Assembly: GCA_002167285.1 (NCBI GenBank)
Contig: NHDG01000056.1
Location: 1-52,030, forward strand
Reading direction: 5' to 3'
Source: Planctomycetia bacterium TMED53
GTDB taxonomy: Bacteria; Planctomycetota; UBA8108; UBA1146
DNA length: 52,030 bases
Part shown: positions 36,033-44,202 of the stretch, one piece after another
How positions within the stretch are numbered: the first letter of the stretch is position 1
Layout of the letters: each line of letters starts with the position of its first letter
Program-made: the position numbers and the translations under genes
Notes under the pieces: model-generated
Told to the model about the DNA's origin: nothing
Database searches by the model: none
What the model saw: the letters and a program-made list of their open reading frames with translations, nothing else

Positions 36033-37283
36033 ATGGAGATTGTCTACCTCCTAGGATTAGCTCTCATTGGATGGGTTGTTATCGAGGCAGCCATGGGAGC
36101 GATCTTGTCAGTGACTCGGTCGATCAAAAGGGCGAAGCGTCAAGCTTTACAGGCAGATCAATTGAATAGAGAGCTGGCAGAGGCGTCTACAGAATACTCA
36201 ACGAAGGATTCCGATCGCTGGAAGGGTTTCCGGCGCTTCAGTGTCGTCAATAAAGTTTTGGAAGCTGAAGACATTTGCTCCTTTTATCTGAGTCCGGTCG
36301 ATGGTGGATCGGTTTCTGCTTTCGAATCAGGTCAGCACATCGGTTTCAGATTTACGATTCCCGGAGATTCAAAGCCAACAATTCGGAGCTACTCTCTCAG
36401 CTCCGGTGCTATCGACGATAAAACTTATCGTGTCACTGTGAAGAAAGTACCCGCTCCCCCCGGGACTGATTTTCCTCCCGGAAAGGGCTCCAAGTATTTT
36501 CATGAAGAGCTCAATGCTGGATCGATCATTGAAGTCAGTGCGCCAAATGGAAAGTTTCTGCTCGATCGAGAAGATCGGCGCCCAGCTGTGCTGCTTGCTG
36601 GCGGAATTGGTATCACGCCGTTGTTGAGCATGCTGGAGACGATGAGCTCAGAAGGTAGCGATAGAGTATGTCACCTTTTCCATGCGGTCAGGAGCCACAG
36701 AGATCACGCCTTTGCGAATCGACTGATAGAGCTGGACCGGAGTATGGAAAATCTACACCTACACACGTTTTTCAGTAGCCCTGAAGCTGGCAGCGTACCG
36801 GAAGGTGTGCATACAGGATTTCTATCTGTTGACGTCATCCGTGAGACTGTGGGTACCCTTGATGCGCAAATTTACATTTGTGGGCCACCACCGATGATGC
36901 AGGCCTTGGTTCCCGCTCTCGAAGATGCGGGAGTTCCTGCTGAAGATTTGAAAATGGAAGCCTTTGGCCCGGCGTCAGTAAAAAAGAAAAAATCTTCACA
37001 GGCGCTGAAAAGCAAAGAGGGATCTCGCTCTGGGCCGGTGATCAAGTACGGCAGTAGCAACATGGAAGTGCAGTGGGATGGAGAATCGAGCATTCTCGAG
37101 ATGGCAGAGGAGAATGATGTCGATATCGATAGCAGTTGCAGAGCCGGAAGTTGTGGAACTTGCCAGGTGCGATTGCTTTCTGGAAAAGTAAAATATGAGG
37201 ACAAGCCGGCTTTCGATCCGGAGGAGGGGCATTGTTTGACCTGTATCAGCATCCCCGATGGGGATGTCGAACTGGATGCATGA
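36033..37283 (+). CDS. Membrane-anchored FAD/NAD(P)/[2Fe-2S] oxidoreductase
   Basis: A 416-aa three-domain reductase. One N-terminal membrane helix (VYLLGLALIGWVVIEAAMGAIL) anchors it. A ferredoxin-NADP-reductase-type FAD domain follows (IRSYSLSSG, about 125-135; PPGKGSKYFHEELNAGSIIEVSAPNG), then a nicotinamide domain (LLAGGIGITPLLSMLE, YICGPPPMMQAL) and a plant-type [2Fe-2S] domain (SSCRAGSCGTCQVRLL plus the fourth Cys in CLTC). The order resembles NqrF turned around, or Hcp reductase and phenol-hydroxylase-type reductases. It would take two electrons from NAD(P)H and pass them one at a time to a partner, probably the ferredoxin-type or cytochrome proteins of this operon. It starts 9 bases after the barrel gene. 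Confidence 0.88.
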   Translation: MEIVYLLGLALIGWVVIEAAMGAILSVTRSIKRAKRQALQADQLNRELAEASTEYSTKDSDRWKGFRRFSVVNKVLEAEDICSFYLSPVDGGSVSAFESGQHIGFRFTIPGDSKPTIRSYSLSSGAIDDKTYRVTVKKVPAPPGTDFPPGKGSKYFHEELNAGSIIEVSAPNGKFLLDREDRRPAVLLAGGIGITPLLSMLETMSSEGSDRVCHLFHAVRSHRDHAFANRLIELDRSMENLHLHTFFSSPEAGSVPEGVHTGFLSVDVIRETVGTLDAQIYICGPPPMMQALVPALEDAGVPAEDLKMEAFGPASVKKKKSSQALKSKEGSRSGPVIKYGSSNMEVQWDGESSILEMAEENDVDIDSSCRAGSCGTCQVRLLSGKVKYEDKPAFDPEEGHCLTCISIPDGDVELDA

Positions 37284-37326
37284 CGAAGCCACGCAGTGAA
37301 CTGAGAATGATTGAAAGAGGAATCTG

Positions 37327-38337
37327 ATGATTCAACAACTCACTTTGCTTTTCTTAACGACGATGATCATCATCGGTGTGGGTCAAGATGCGCAAGACTC
37401 ACAAGTAGCACCTCTACCCGTGGGACCAGGATTTGATCCGAAAGCGATCGTTGGAGCCTCAGAGTGCACTGAATGCCATACCCATTCAGCGGCGATTTGG
37501 GAGAAGTCCGTTCACCACGGAACGATTACCGATATGCCTCGCAGCGAAAAGGGTAGAGAGATCGCCAAGAAGATGGGCATTCGGCGAATTAAGAGTGAGA
37601 GCTTGTGCCTCGATTGCCATTCCACAAGTCATTGGGAAGATGAGAAGTTGAAACCGTCTTCTGGGGTTTCTTGTGAATCATGCCATGGCGCTGGAATGGG
37701 TTGGGTCAAGCTGCATGGCGAATTCAGTGGCAAGGAAGAGGGCCAGGAAACAGCGGATGAGATTGCTCGCCGGTGGCGCGCTTCTGAAGCAGCTGGGATG
37801 TTACGGCCAACTATGATTGCCGATATTGCACGAAATTGCGTCAGCTGCCACGTGGTTCCCCACGAGGAACTTGTCAATGTTGGTGGGCATCCTGCAGGGT
37901 CAGATTTTGAATTGGTGGCGTGGAGTCAGGGGAATATCCGTCACAATAATTTTTACACCAAAGGTAAAGAGAACAAAGTGGCCTCTATTGAGCGCCAACG
38001 ATTGTTGTTTGCTGTTGGAATGTTGGCTGAAATGGAGTTGCTCCTCAAGGCGGTGGGTACCGCAGAAAAAATGGGGGATTACGCCAAGGCAAATGCACGC
38101 AGATTCGCTGCGTTGCGCAAGAAGTTGGCCGCTGCTGCCAAGGCCACTAGCCAACCTGATTTAATCAAAGCGCTCGAGGCAGTGGCTAGTTTGAAACTCA
38201 GCCTGAAAAATCAAGAAGCTATTTTGGCAGCCTCGGAGTCCATCACGGCATCATTGGATGGATTAGCTGCTACTTCTAATGGGTCAGATCTTAAAGGGAT
38301 TGATTCGATGCTTCCTGAAGAAGCGGATTACAAATAG
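37327..38337 (+). CDS. Exported tetraheme cytochrome c
   Basis: A 336-aa protein with a signal peptide (LTLLFLTTMIIIGVGQ) and four CxxCH sites: CTECH, CLDCH, CESCH and CVSCH, all within about residues 45-180. Other conserved His residues (for example SVHHG and GGHPAGSDFE) may be distal heme ligands. The last 130 residues are an Ala- and Lys-rich helical region without hemes, possibly a bundle or a partner-binding arm. It resembles cytochrome c554/NapC-NrfH-related families only in heme spacing, so no enzyme name is given. It is likely a periplasmic electron carrier in this operon. Confidence 0.85.
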   Translation: MIQQLTLLFLTTMIIIGVGQDAQDSQVAPLPVGPGFDPKAIVGASECTECHTHSAAIWEKSVHHGTITDMPRSEKGREIAKKMGIRRIKSESLCLDCHSTSHWEDEKLKPSSGVSCESCHGAGMGWVKLHGEFSGKEEGQETADEIARRWRASEAAGMLRPTMIADIARNCVSCHVVPHEELVNVGGHPAGSDFELVAWSQGNIRHNNFYTKGKENKVASIERQRLLFAVGMLAEMELLLKAVGTAEKMGDYAKANARRFAALRKKLAAAAKATSQPDLIKALEAVASLKLSLKNQEAILAASESITASLDGLAATSNGSDLKGIDSMLPEEADYK

Positions 38338-38348
38338 GGGTTAACTGA

Positions 38349-40034
38349 ATGAGTTCGGATACTGGGCTGGACCATCTAGGTTCTGAAGAAAACTCCCGGG
38401 GAAACTGCTTCAGTAAGGAGCCGCTTTCCCGGGAGATTCTTGATTGGCTCCGCGTGAACTCTGTACTTTCGATTGCATGGGATGAGTGTAAATCTAGGGG
38501 CAAATCCCCTGAGTCAATATTGCAGCTGGATGCTCGTGTTGTTGAATACCACAAATCAGAGATCATTTTGCGAAAAGGAGATTACGGCGGGTCGGTGCTG
38601 ATCCCGTTAAATGGATCTGTTCGTGTGAATCTTGAAGAGTCAGGTGAAAAGCATTTTGCCCGCAAAGAGTTATCTAAAAGACGCAGTTGGTTCTCTGCGT
38701 TGGGTCAGTTGTTCAGAAGGAAATCTCCTGTAGAGACTTTGCTGACTAATTCAGGCACAGCGAATGGCTACAACTCAAGAGTCTCTGTTCCCAGGCTTCA
38801 CATCGATCTTGAGGCATACATCCAAAAAAATCTTACGCGAAGAATCGAAATCGGCGACATATGCGGGGAGATAGCGGCTCTGAGAAGAAGTCCAAGAACA
38901 GCATCCATATTTGCAGAAACCGACTGCAGTTTACTTGAGATTCGTTGGCAGGGCGTGCGGGAGATCTTGAAGAACTCAAAAGAGTTCAGCTGGTATTTAG
39001 AAGATTTGATTGGCGACCGTCGACATCAAATCTTTTCTGGAATGAATGCTTTCAAAGATTTGACAGAAGGAACACAGCGTGCGCTTACTTCGAAGAGTAT
39101 CTTTGAACGATGGGGTTCTGAGCACTGGAATCGAAACTTTAGAAATATTCTCCAATCCCATTCTTCAATGATCGACCGGGAGCACCTGATATTGCCTCAG
39201 GGGCATCATGTCGATGGCCTATACGTATTATTGAGTGGCTTCGCAAGGGTGACCCATTTGGAGGCAGGAGAAGAGAAAACAATCGGCTACTTGAGGCCAG
39301 GTGATATTTATGGATTCAAAGAGTTGATGCAATTTGTTCAAAGTGGAAAAAGATCCCCCGCGCTGCGAAGTATCCGCGCTGTCGGAGCTATCGATTTAGT
39401 GGTGATCCCCGTTGACGATTTCGTTGAGCATGTGTTGCCAGAGTTAAAAGAAAAAGACATCAAGGCTTTGAGGTCAGAAAGGGGTTTGATCTCAACCGAG
39501 ATGCTGAACTTCTTCCTCGATCATAGAATCATCAATGGTAATCAGACGATGTTGATCGATATGAATCGGTGTACCGATTGCGATGATTGTGTGAAAGCTT
39601 GTGCGGTGACCCATGACGGAAACCCTAGGTTTATTAGAGAAGGTTATCGGCATGCCAGTTTGATGGTGGCAACTGCTTGTATGCACTGTATCGACCCTGT
39701 GTGCCTCGTTGGTTGCCCAACTGGTGCGATTCACCGAGAACCGGAATCAGGAAGTGTGGTCATCACGCGATCCGAGTGTATCGGTTGTGCGTCTTGTGTT
39801 GAATCTTGTCCATACAACAATATTCGAACAGTAGAAGTGCACGATGCAAATGGAGAGCCTGTCATCGATTTTGAAACAGGAAAGCCCGTCTTGAAGGCGA
39901 CGAAGTGCGACCTTTGCGTTGATCAGCCATCTGGGCCAGCTTGTGTGAATGCTTGTCCCCATGATGCACTTCACCGCGTGAACTTTTCCGATGTATCTGA
40001 GCTCTCAAAGGTGATCGGGAGAATCACAGGATGA
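38349..40034 (+). CDS. Two cNMP-binding-fold domains fused to a four-cluster [4Fe-4S] ferredoxin domain
   Basis: A 561-aa soluble protein. Two Crp-like beta-barrels are visible: about 60-215 (with an insert) and 265-360 (HLILPQGHHVDGLYVLLSGFARV, GDIYGFKEL). The C-terminal third is a DmsB/HybA-like ferredoxin with four complete cysteine quartets: CTDCDDCVKAC, CMHCIDPVCLVGC, CIGCASCVESC and CDLCVDQPSGPACVNAC. No helix-turn-helix is seen, so it is not a DNA-binding regulator. There is no signal peptide or Tat motif, so it is cytoplasmic. Possible roles are carrying electrons from the reductase to the membrane b-type protein, with the cNMP folds acting as a gate. The fusion is seen directly; the gating is inference. 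It overlaps the next gene by ATGA. Confidence 0.85.
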   Translation: MSSDTGLDHLGSEENSRGNCFSKEPLSREILDWLRVNSVLSIAWDECKSRGKSPESILQLDARVVEYHKSEIILRKGDYGGSVLIPLNGSVRVNLEESGEKHFARKELSKRRSWFSALGQLFRRKSPVETLLTNSGTANGYNSRVSVPRLHIDLEAYIQKNLTRRIEIGDICGEIAALRRSPRTASIFAETDCSLLEIRWQGVREILKNSKEFSWYLEDLIGDRRHQIFSGMNAFKDLTEGTQRALTSKSIFERWGSEHWNRNFRNILQSHSSMIDREHLILPQGHHVDGLYVLLSGFARVTHLEAGEEKTIGYLRPGDIYGFKELMQFVQSGKRSPALRSIRAVGAIDLVVIPVDDFVEHVLPELKEKDIKALRSERGLISTEMLNFFLDHRIINGNQTMLIDMNRCTDCDDCVKACAVTHDGNPRFIREGYRHASLMVATACMHCIDPVCLVGCPTGAIHREPESGSVVITRSECIGCASCVESCPYNNIRTVEVHDANGEPVIDFETGKPVLKATKCDLCVDQPSGPACVNACPHDALHRVNFSDVSELSKVIGRITG

Positions 40035-40858
40035 ATTTGCGTCCGCCCCACATGGGTATTTTGTTACTAGTTTTAATGATCTTGATCATCTTCCAATGGT
40101 TTTATGAGGATGCTGAGTCAAGGTTAGTGAACTCTGCGTTCACCAGCGGTTGGTTTCTTTTCGGTAGCTTCGTTGCGTTAGCAATATATGGAGCACGAAA
40201 GAGAGTGCCTTTTTTGCCGATCGGTAAAACTTCATATTGGTTACAATTGCATTTAGGGTTGGGCCTAGTCAGCGCATATATGTTTTTGGTCCATATTGAG
40301 TTCAGGATTCCGAGCGGGAATTTTGAGGGTCAGTTATTCGTTCTTTACTCATTAATTCTTGGATCTGGATTTATGGGTTGGTTACTTATGCGGGCAATTC
40401 CTTCTCAAATGCGATCTGACGGGATGGAATCAAATCGATCACGAATACCAGATGAGCTGGATCTACTGAGGGAAATGAGTGATCGAGGTGTGAAAGAAAT
40501 TGCCTCTACGGAAACGAGTTCAGACATACTCAACACCTACTTCGAGGTCATAAGGCCCTATCTCCATACCAGTTGTGGTTTGATTCCTTCGAGGATTCAT
40601 CCTGATTACGGAGTTCCCCGCAGTCTCGTTGATAAGATTCAAGATTATGTATCTCCTGCCGTTTTATTTTCATCGGAGCAGTTCACTGCGATTCATAAAT
40701 TGGTACAGAAAAAGGCGATGTTAGACCGTCATGCGGTATTCCAACGCTGGCTTAGAGGTTGGCTGTTCATTCACGTACCACTTACGGGCGTAATGGCGAT
40801 GCTGATCTGTTTTCACGTGCTTTTGATCTTCGGCTTCAGTGTAGGGGAGGCGAAGTGA
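40031..40858 (+). CDS. Membrane protein with two HX13H motifs (possible diheme cytochrome b)
   Basis: A 275-aa protein with five predicted membrane helices: about 9-26, 39-55, 66-90, 99-116 and 240-265, separated by a long soluble loop of about 120 aa. Helix 3 (WLQLHLGLGLVSAYMFLVHIEF) and helix 5 (FIHVPLTGVMAMLICFHVLLIF) each contain two His spaced by exactly 13 residues, which suits one heme b near each membrane face. It would then carry electrons across the inner membrane between the cytoplasmic FeS protein and the periplasmic cytochromes. It is flanked by 4-base overlaps on both sides, so it is tightly bound to that pair. I do not recognise a named family. Confidence 0.6.
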   Translation: MNLRPPHMGILLLVLMILIIFQWFYEDAESRLVNSAFTSGWFLFGSFVALAIYGARKRVPFLPIGKTSYWLQLHLGLGLVSAYMFLVHIEFRIPSGNFEGQLFVLYSLILGSGFMGWLLMRAIPSQMRSDGMESNRSRIPDELDLLREMSDRGVKEIASTETSSDILNTYFEVIRPYLHTSCGLIPSRIHPDYGVPRSLVDKIQDYVSPAVLFSSEQFTAIHKLVQKKAMLDRHAVFQRWLRGWLFIHVPLTGVMAMLICFHVLLIFGFSVGEAK

Positions 40859-42930
40859 GTAACGAATCGAGAGGCCGCTTCGATTCAAAGACCACTCATT
40901 ACCTGAGGCCTGACAGGCCTTATGTATGTGGAAGGAGTGGATCTCCATGCTCCAATGGCCCCACCGTTGTGGGAACTTGTCCTCACCGCGATGATCGTTG
41001 TGAGCCAAGAATTAATGAGGGGCATCTACGTAAAAAAGTTCATCGATGGGTAATTTTGCTATTTTTGGGTGGAGTCATGGTGACCCTTGCTTCTGCCGAT
41101 GAGGATGGCAAACCATTTCAACAAAAACTGATTGATCCTGGCCCCTTATCACATGTTCACGCAAGATTTGATTGCAGGGATTGCCATTCTGAGGAGATAA
41201 ACTCATGGTCAGCGCTGCTCGCGAGCGCATGGCATGGTGGCAAAGATACAGTAGGCAGCGAAGGCTGCCTTGAGTGTCACCAACAGGGTGAGCATGCGAA
41301 GTATGCCCATGGCGTTTCGCCAAAAGAGTTGCGCTCAAGAAGTAGTTTCAACGATGTTGAGCCCTTTGAGGACCAAACTGAATGCACGGTGTGCCATTCT
41401 GAACATGGACATGGCAACTCGCAGCAAATTTTATCCGATTCACGCTGCCAAGCTTGCCATCAACAAGATTACGACAGTTTTAGATCGGGTCATCCGGAGT
41501 TTTCAGACAGCTATGGAAACAGGGATCGGGTCATTTCGTTCAGTCACTCAGATCATTTTTTGAGGCATTTCAAGAATGATTCAAGCTTTTCACCCAATAC
41601 ATGTTCTGCATGTCATGAGCTAGAACCCGCCACTGGATCTATGAGTGTAAAACCTTTCGAGGTTTCATGTGGGCAATGCCATTCAGAAGACATTTACAAG
41701 AGTGAGCCATTTCAATTTTTTGCTTTCCCGTCAATTTTTGGAATGGAGTTATTGGAAGAAGAAGGAATGGGGGCAGGTTCATGGCCCGAATACATCGACG
41801 CAGTTGAGCTAACCCCATGGACTCGTCGCTGGTATCAAAATAGTGAAATGCCTGAAGAGTTTGCGGGCCTCATGGAGAGTGCTGAGATCGAAGCTGAACC
41901 TGGTAACCCTGTCAGGGCGAAGCAACTGCAAAACTTTGCCATGGAAGTCAAAAGAGCATTCATTGTTGACATGGCGAATGATCTCGCCGATTGGATTCGA
42001 AAACTACTCCCGCAAAAATCACGAGATTTAAACAAGCAGGAACTCGCGAAGCTGTCAGGGCAGTTTCCTATCGCCTTGTTGTTGCAGATGCAGCAGCAAT
42101 GGTTTCCCGAGTTGGATGTGGAGTTGAATCGCTTCACTAAAGGGCTGGCAATCAATGTCATGCCGGAAGATGAGCTGGCAGGGTCGAGTGTTGAAGAAGA
42201 CCAAATTGAGAAGAAAGATAATTCTTCCGAGGATTCGCCAGTTGAAGAAGGCGACTTGCTAGCGGAAGAAGATGATTTGTTGACGGAAGAAGATGACCTG
42301 CTTGCTGAGGAAGACGACTTACTACTCAATGATGAAGATGTGATTGATGAAGAACTTGTAATTAGTTCAGAGGCCGAAGTTAAAGACGAGTACTCTTTGC
42401 AAGAGATTGCGACAGGGAAAAAGTGGGCCTCTCTGGGGGGGTGGTATGAGCAGGATGGCGTAATTTGGTTCAAAACCGTTCAGCATGCGGATCCCTTTTT
42501 GATGGCTTGGATCCACGCGGAGCTGACGCATGGCGGTGAAGATGATGAATCGTCAAAGATATTATCAATACTCCTCGATGAGAAAGGTCCGGGGCGCTGC
42601 ACCAAGTGCCACACTGGCGTTTCCAAGGATTCAACGCAGGCGCATTGGGGAATAAAGGATGATCCTTTGGAAGAGAAATACACTCACTTCAGTCATGCTG
42701 CTCATGTGTTCAATGATGATGACTTTTTATGCACCAGCTGTCATACGCCAAGAGAGACCCCTTCTCCAAAGGGTCATGATTGGTTTCCGGTACGGATGGA
42801 CGCCTGTACTAACTGCCATGGTGTCGAGGTGGCGGATGGCTGCACACTTTGTCATCAATATCATGCGTCTCCGCAAATTCGCCAGTTGAAGGCTTCGAAG
42901 TTAAATATTTTTGGAAGCAAAGAAGAGTGA
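40855..42930 (+). CDS. Membrane-anchored decaheme cytochrome c with cytoplasmic Cys tetrad
   Basis: The last gene of the operon. The start GTG at 40855 overlaps the previous stop (GTGA) and has a GGGGAGG site; the longer track ORF is rejected. The 691-aa protein begins with about 60 cytoplasmic residues holding four Cys (C25, C32, C42, C49; CX6C-X9-CX6C), followed by one membrane helix (HRWVILLFLGGVMVTLASA). Ten CxxCH sites follow: six in the first third (CRDCH, CLECH, CTVCH, CQACH, CSACH, CGQCH) and four near the C-terminus (CTKCH, CTSCH, CTNCH, CTLCH). An acidic DDLLxEE repeat lies between them. It should pass electrons from the membrane to periplasmic partners. Confidence 0.85.
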   Translation: MSNESRGRFDSKTTHYLRPDRPYVCGRSGSPCSNGPTVVGTCPHRDDRCEPRINEGHLRKKVHRWVILLFLGGVMVTLASADEDGKPFQQKLIDPGPLSHVHARFDCRDCHSEEINSWSALLASAWHGGKDTVGSEGCLECHQQGEHAKYAHGVSPKELRSRSSFNDVEPFEDQTECTVCHSEHGHGNSQQILSDSRCQACHQQDYDSFRSGHPEFSDSYGNRDRVISFSHSDHFLRHFKNDSSFSPNTCSACHELEPATGSMSVKPFEVSCGQCHSEDIYKSEPFQFFAFPSIFGMELLEEEGMGAGSWPEYIDAVELTPWTRRWYQNSEMPEEFAGLMESAEIEAEPGNPVRAKQLQNFAMEVKRAFIVDMANDLADWIRKLLPQKSRDLNKQELAKLSGQFPIALLLQMQQQWFPELDVELNRFTKGLAINVMPEDELAGSSVEEDQIEKKDNSSEDSPVEEGDLLAEEDDLLTEEDDLLAEEDDLLLNDEDVIDEELVISSEAEVKDEYSLQEIATGKKWASLGGWYEQDGVIWFKTVQHADPFLMAWIHAELTHGGEDDESSKILSILLDEKGPGRCTKCHTGVSKDSTQAHWGIKDDPLEEKYTHFSHAAHVFNDDDFLCTSCHTPRETPSPKGHDWFPVRMDACTNCHGVEVADGCTLCHQYHASPQIRQLKASKLNIFGSKEE
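42241..42345 (+). repeat. Degenerate acidic tandem repeat (DDLLxEE) in the decaheme cytochrome
   Basis: Four tandem units of about 21 bases encode GDLLAEE, DDLLTEE, DDLLAEE and DDLLLND. The bases differ more than the amino acids, so the peptide pattern is being kept. It separates the six N-terminal from the four C-terminal heme sites and matches the linker of the pentaheme cytochrome at the start of the operon. Confidence 0.75.
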
Positions 42931-42941
42931 TCGTTAGCGCG

Positions 42942-44006
42942 CTAATAGGAAAAGGCGTTTTCCCGAGTTTGACGAAGCGCATGATTTTTTCTACCCCTGC
43001 GAAATCGTGAGTTTAATAGTGGCCGGCGTTCACGGGTAAAGGTCGTCAGGCAAGTGTCCATCGTCGGAAAGAAACCGCGATCGAGTCCATCGATCAAATC
43101 TCCGAGTAGCAAAGCGTCTTCAAGGTCTGAATCAGTTCCTTTTGTCAGTGAAGGAAGCGTTGGATGTGCAGCTTCTCCTATCAAGATGACATTGTCTTTG
43201 TGGATAAACTCCGGAAGCTTTCGATCTGAGCAATGGTTTAGTCTGCTAGAAACAAATCGCCCCTCAGCAAATAGAGTTTTCAGTTCCACGGGTAATCTTT
43301 CGCAAAATTTATCTACGAGTTTTGGGATAGGGAGTTTTTGGTTACTCAAAGAGTAACTCTTGTCTTCAAATTGTAGAATCCATGAGCAAAGCGTTTTTGT
43401 AGTAGGATAGATTAAGATTTGAGTCCCATTCTCTGGGTCAACAAAGACTCTGATGAGCTTGTTTAGAAGAGTGGAGTTTTTGGTGACTCTCGATATTCCA
43501 CTGACTTGTATGAGATTTATGTTTCTTAACTCAGATCCTTGTACATGTTTTTCTCTGACAACGGATTGGGCTCCATCTGCTCCAACAAATAAATCGGCGA
43601 TCACTTCTGTGCCATCATGAAAAACTGCTGATTCAACGTGAACATTGTGGGGTGGTTCAAAGTGACAGAATCTTTTGTTCAGTAGGAATCTGTCTGCCCC
43701 GATACTGCGATAGAGCTCTTTGTGAAGGTCGGCTCGATGAACCGAATACAATAACCCCATTGCATTCGTCGCTGACTCGCCGAAATAGTCATTGGCAGAA
43801 TCACCCTCCAATGGGGTTACTGCTGAATCAATTTGAAGATTGAGAGAGCGTAAAGAGTTTAATGTCACTGAATTGATTAAATAAGCGGCCCCAGCATCAT
43901 TCAAATCCTGGTGAGGACTCAAAAGAATAACTTCATGACCAGAGTTCAGAAGGCGCAAGCCCAAGGACATGCCGGAGAGGCATGATCCGATGATGGCAAC
44001 TTTCAT
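42942..44006 (-). CDS. FAD-dependent monooxygenase (group A-like) with altered FAD motifs
   Basis: A 354-aa flavoprotein of the para-hydroxybenzoate hydroxylase type. The Rossmann start is VAIIGSCLSGMSLGLRLL. The usual GxGxxG is GSCLSG here. The DG motif (DLFVGADGAQSVVRE) is normal, while the GD motif reads LIGEAAHPTLPSLTKG, with Glu for Asp. It is related to the enzyme at 45446 (similar order and C-terminal DLEDALLLGDLIDGL) and is one of a trio with the aminotransferase. Substrate is unknown. It ends 11 bases from the decaheme gene, converging with it, over a TTAGCGCGCTAA palindrome. The altered motifs may mean changed or weakened FAD chemistry, and a role other than hydroxylation is possible. 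Confidence 0.8.
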   Translation of the reverse strand: MKVAIIGSCLSGMSLGLRLLNSGHEVILLSPHQDLNDAGAAYLINSVTLNSLRSLNLQIDSAVTPLEGDSANDYFGESATNAMGLLYSVHRADLHKELYRSIGADRFLLNKRFCHFEPPHNVHVESAVFHDGTEVIADLFVGADGAQSVVREKHVQGSELRNINLIQVSGISRVTKNSTLLNKLIRVFVDPENGTQILIYPTTKTLCSWILQFEDKSYSLSNQKLPIPKLVDKFCERLPVELKTLFAEGRFVSSRLNHCSDRKLPEFIHKDNVILIGEAAHPTLPSLTKGTDSDLEDALLLGDLIDGLDRGFFPTMDTCLTTFTRERRPLLNSRFRRGRKNHALRQTRENAFSY

Positions 44007-44202
44007 AGGTTGAATCGCTATTTCTTAATAAGGAAGCCGACCTCAGGGGTATAAAGTTAACAAAGCTATGCAAATACATGACTGGTATGTTCGTAATAAT
44101 AGTCAGGTAAGTAATCTTAGTGATTTAGTGTACAGATTCAATGGGCATCAGCTTGTTACCTAGAGTGTTTGTTCATCGCCATTTACAGATCTAAGTGGCT
44201 GA

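Noticed and set aside
40759-40854. Track start of the decaheme cytochrome inside the previous gene
   Set aside because: It overlaps the last helix of the membrane protein in another frame. The GTG at 40855 with GTGA overlap and a ribosome site is far better.
41835-42473. Minus-strand ORF of 212 aa, extremely Ser-rich
   Set aside because: It is the antisense shadow of the acidic repeat in the decaheme cytochrome: GAA and GAT codons read as Ser-type codons on the other strand. No ribosome site or domain supports it.
42934-42945. TTAGCGCGCTAA perfect palindrome at the convergent gene ends
   Set aside because: It has no T-run on either side and no spacing for a hairpin loop, so it is not called as a terminator. 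Chance is possible.
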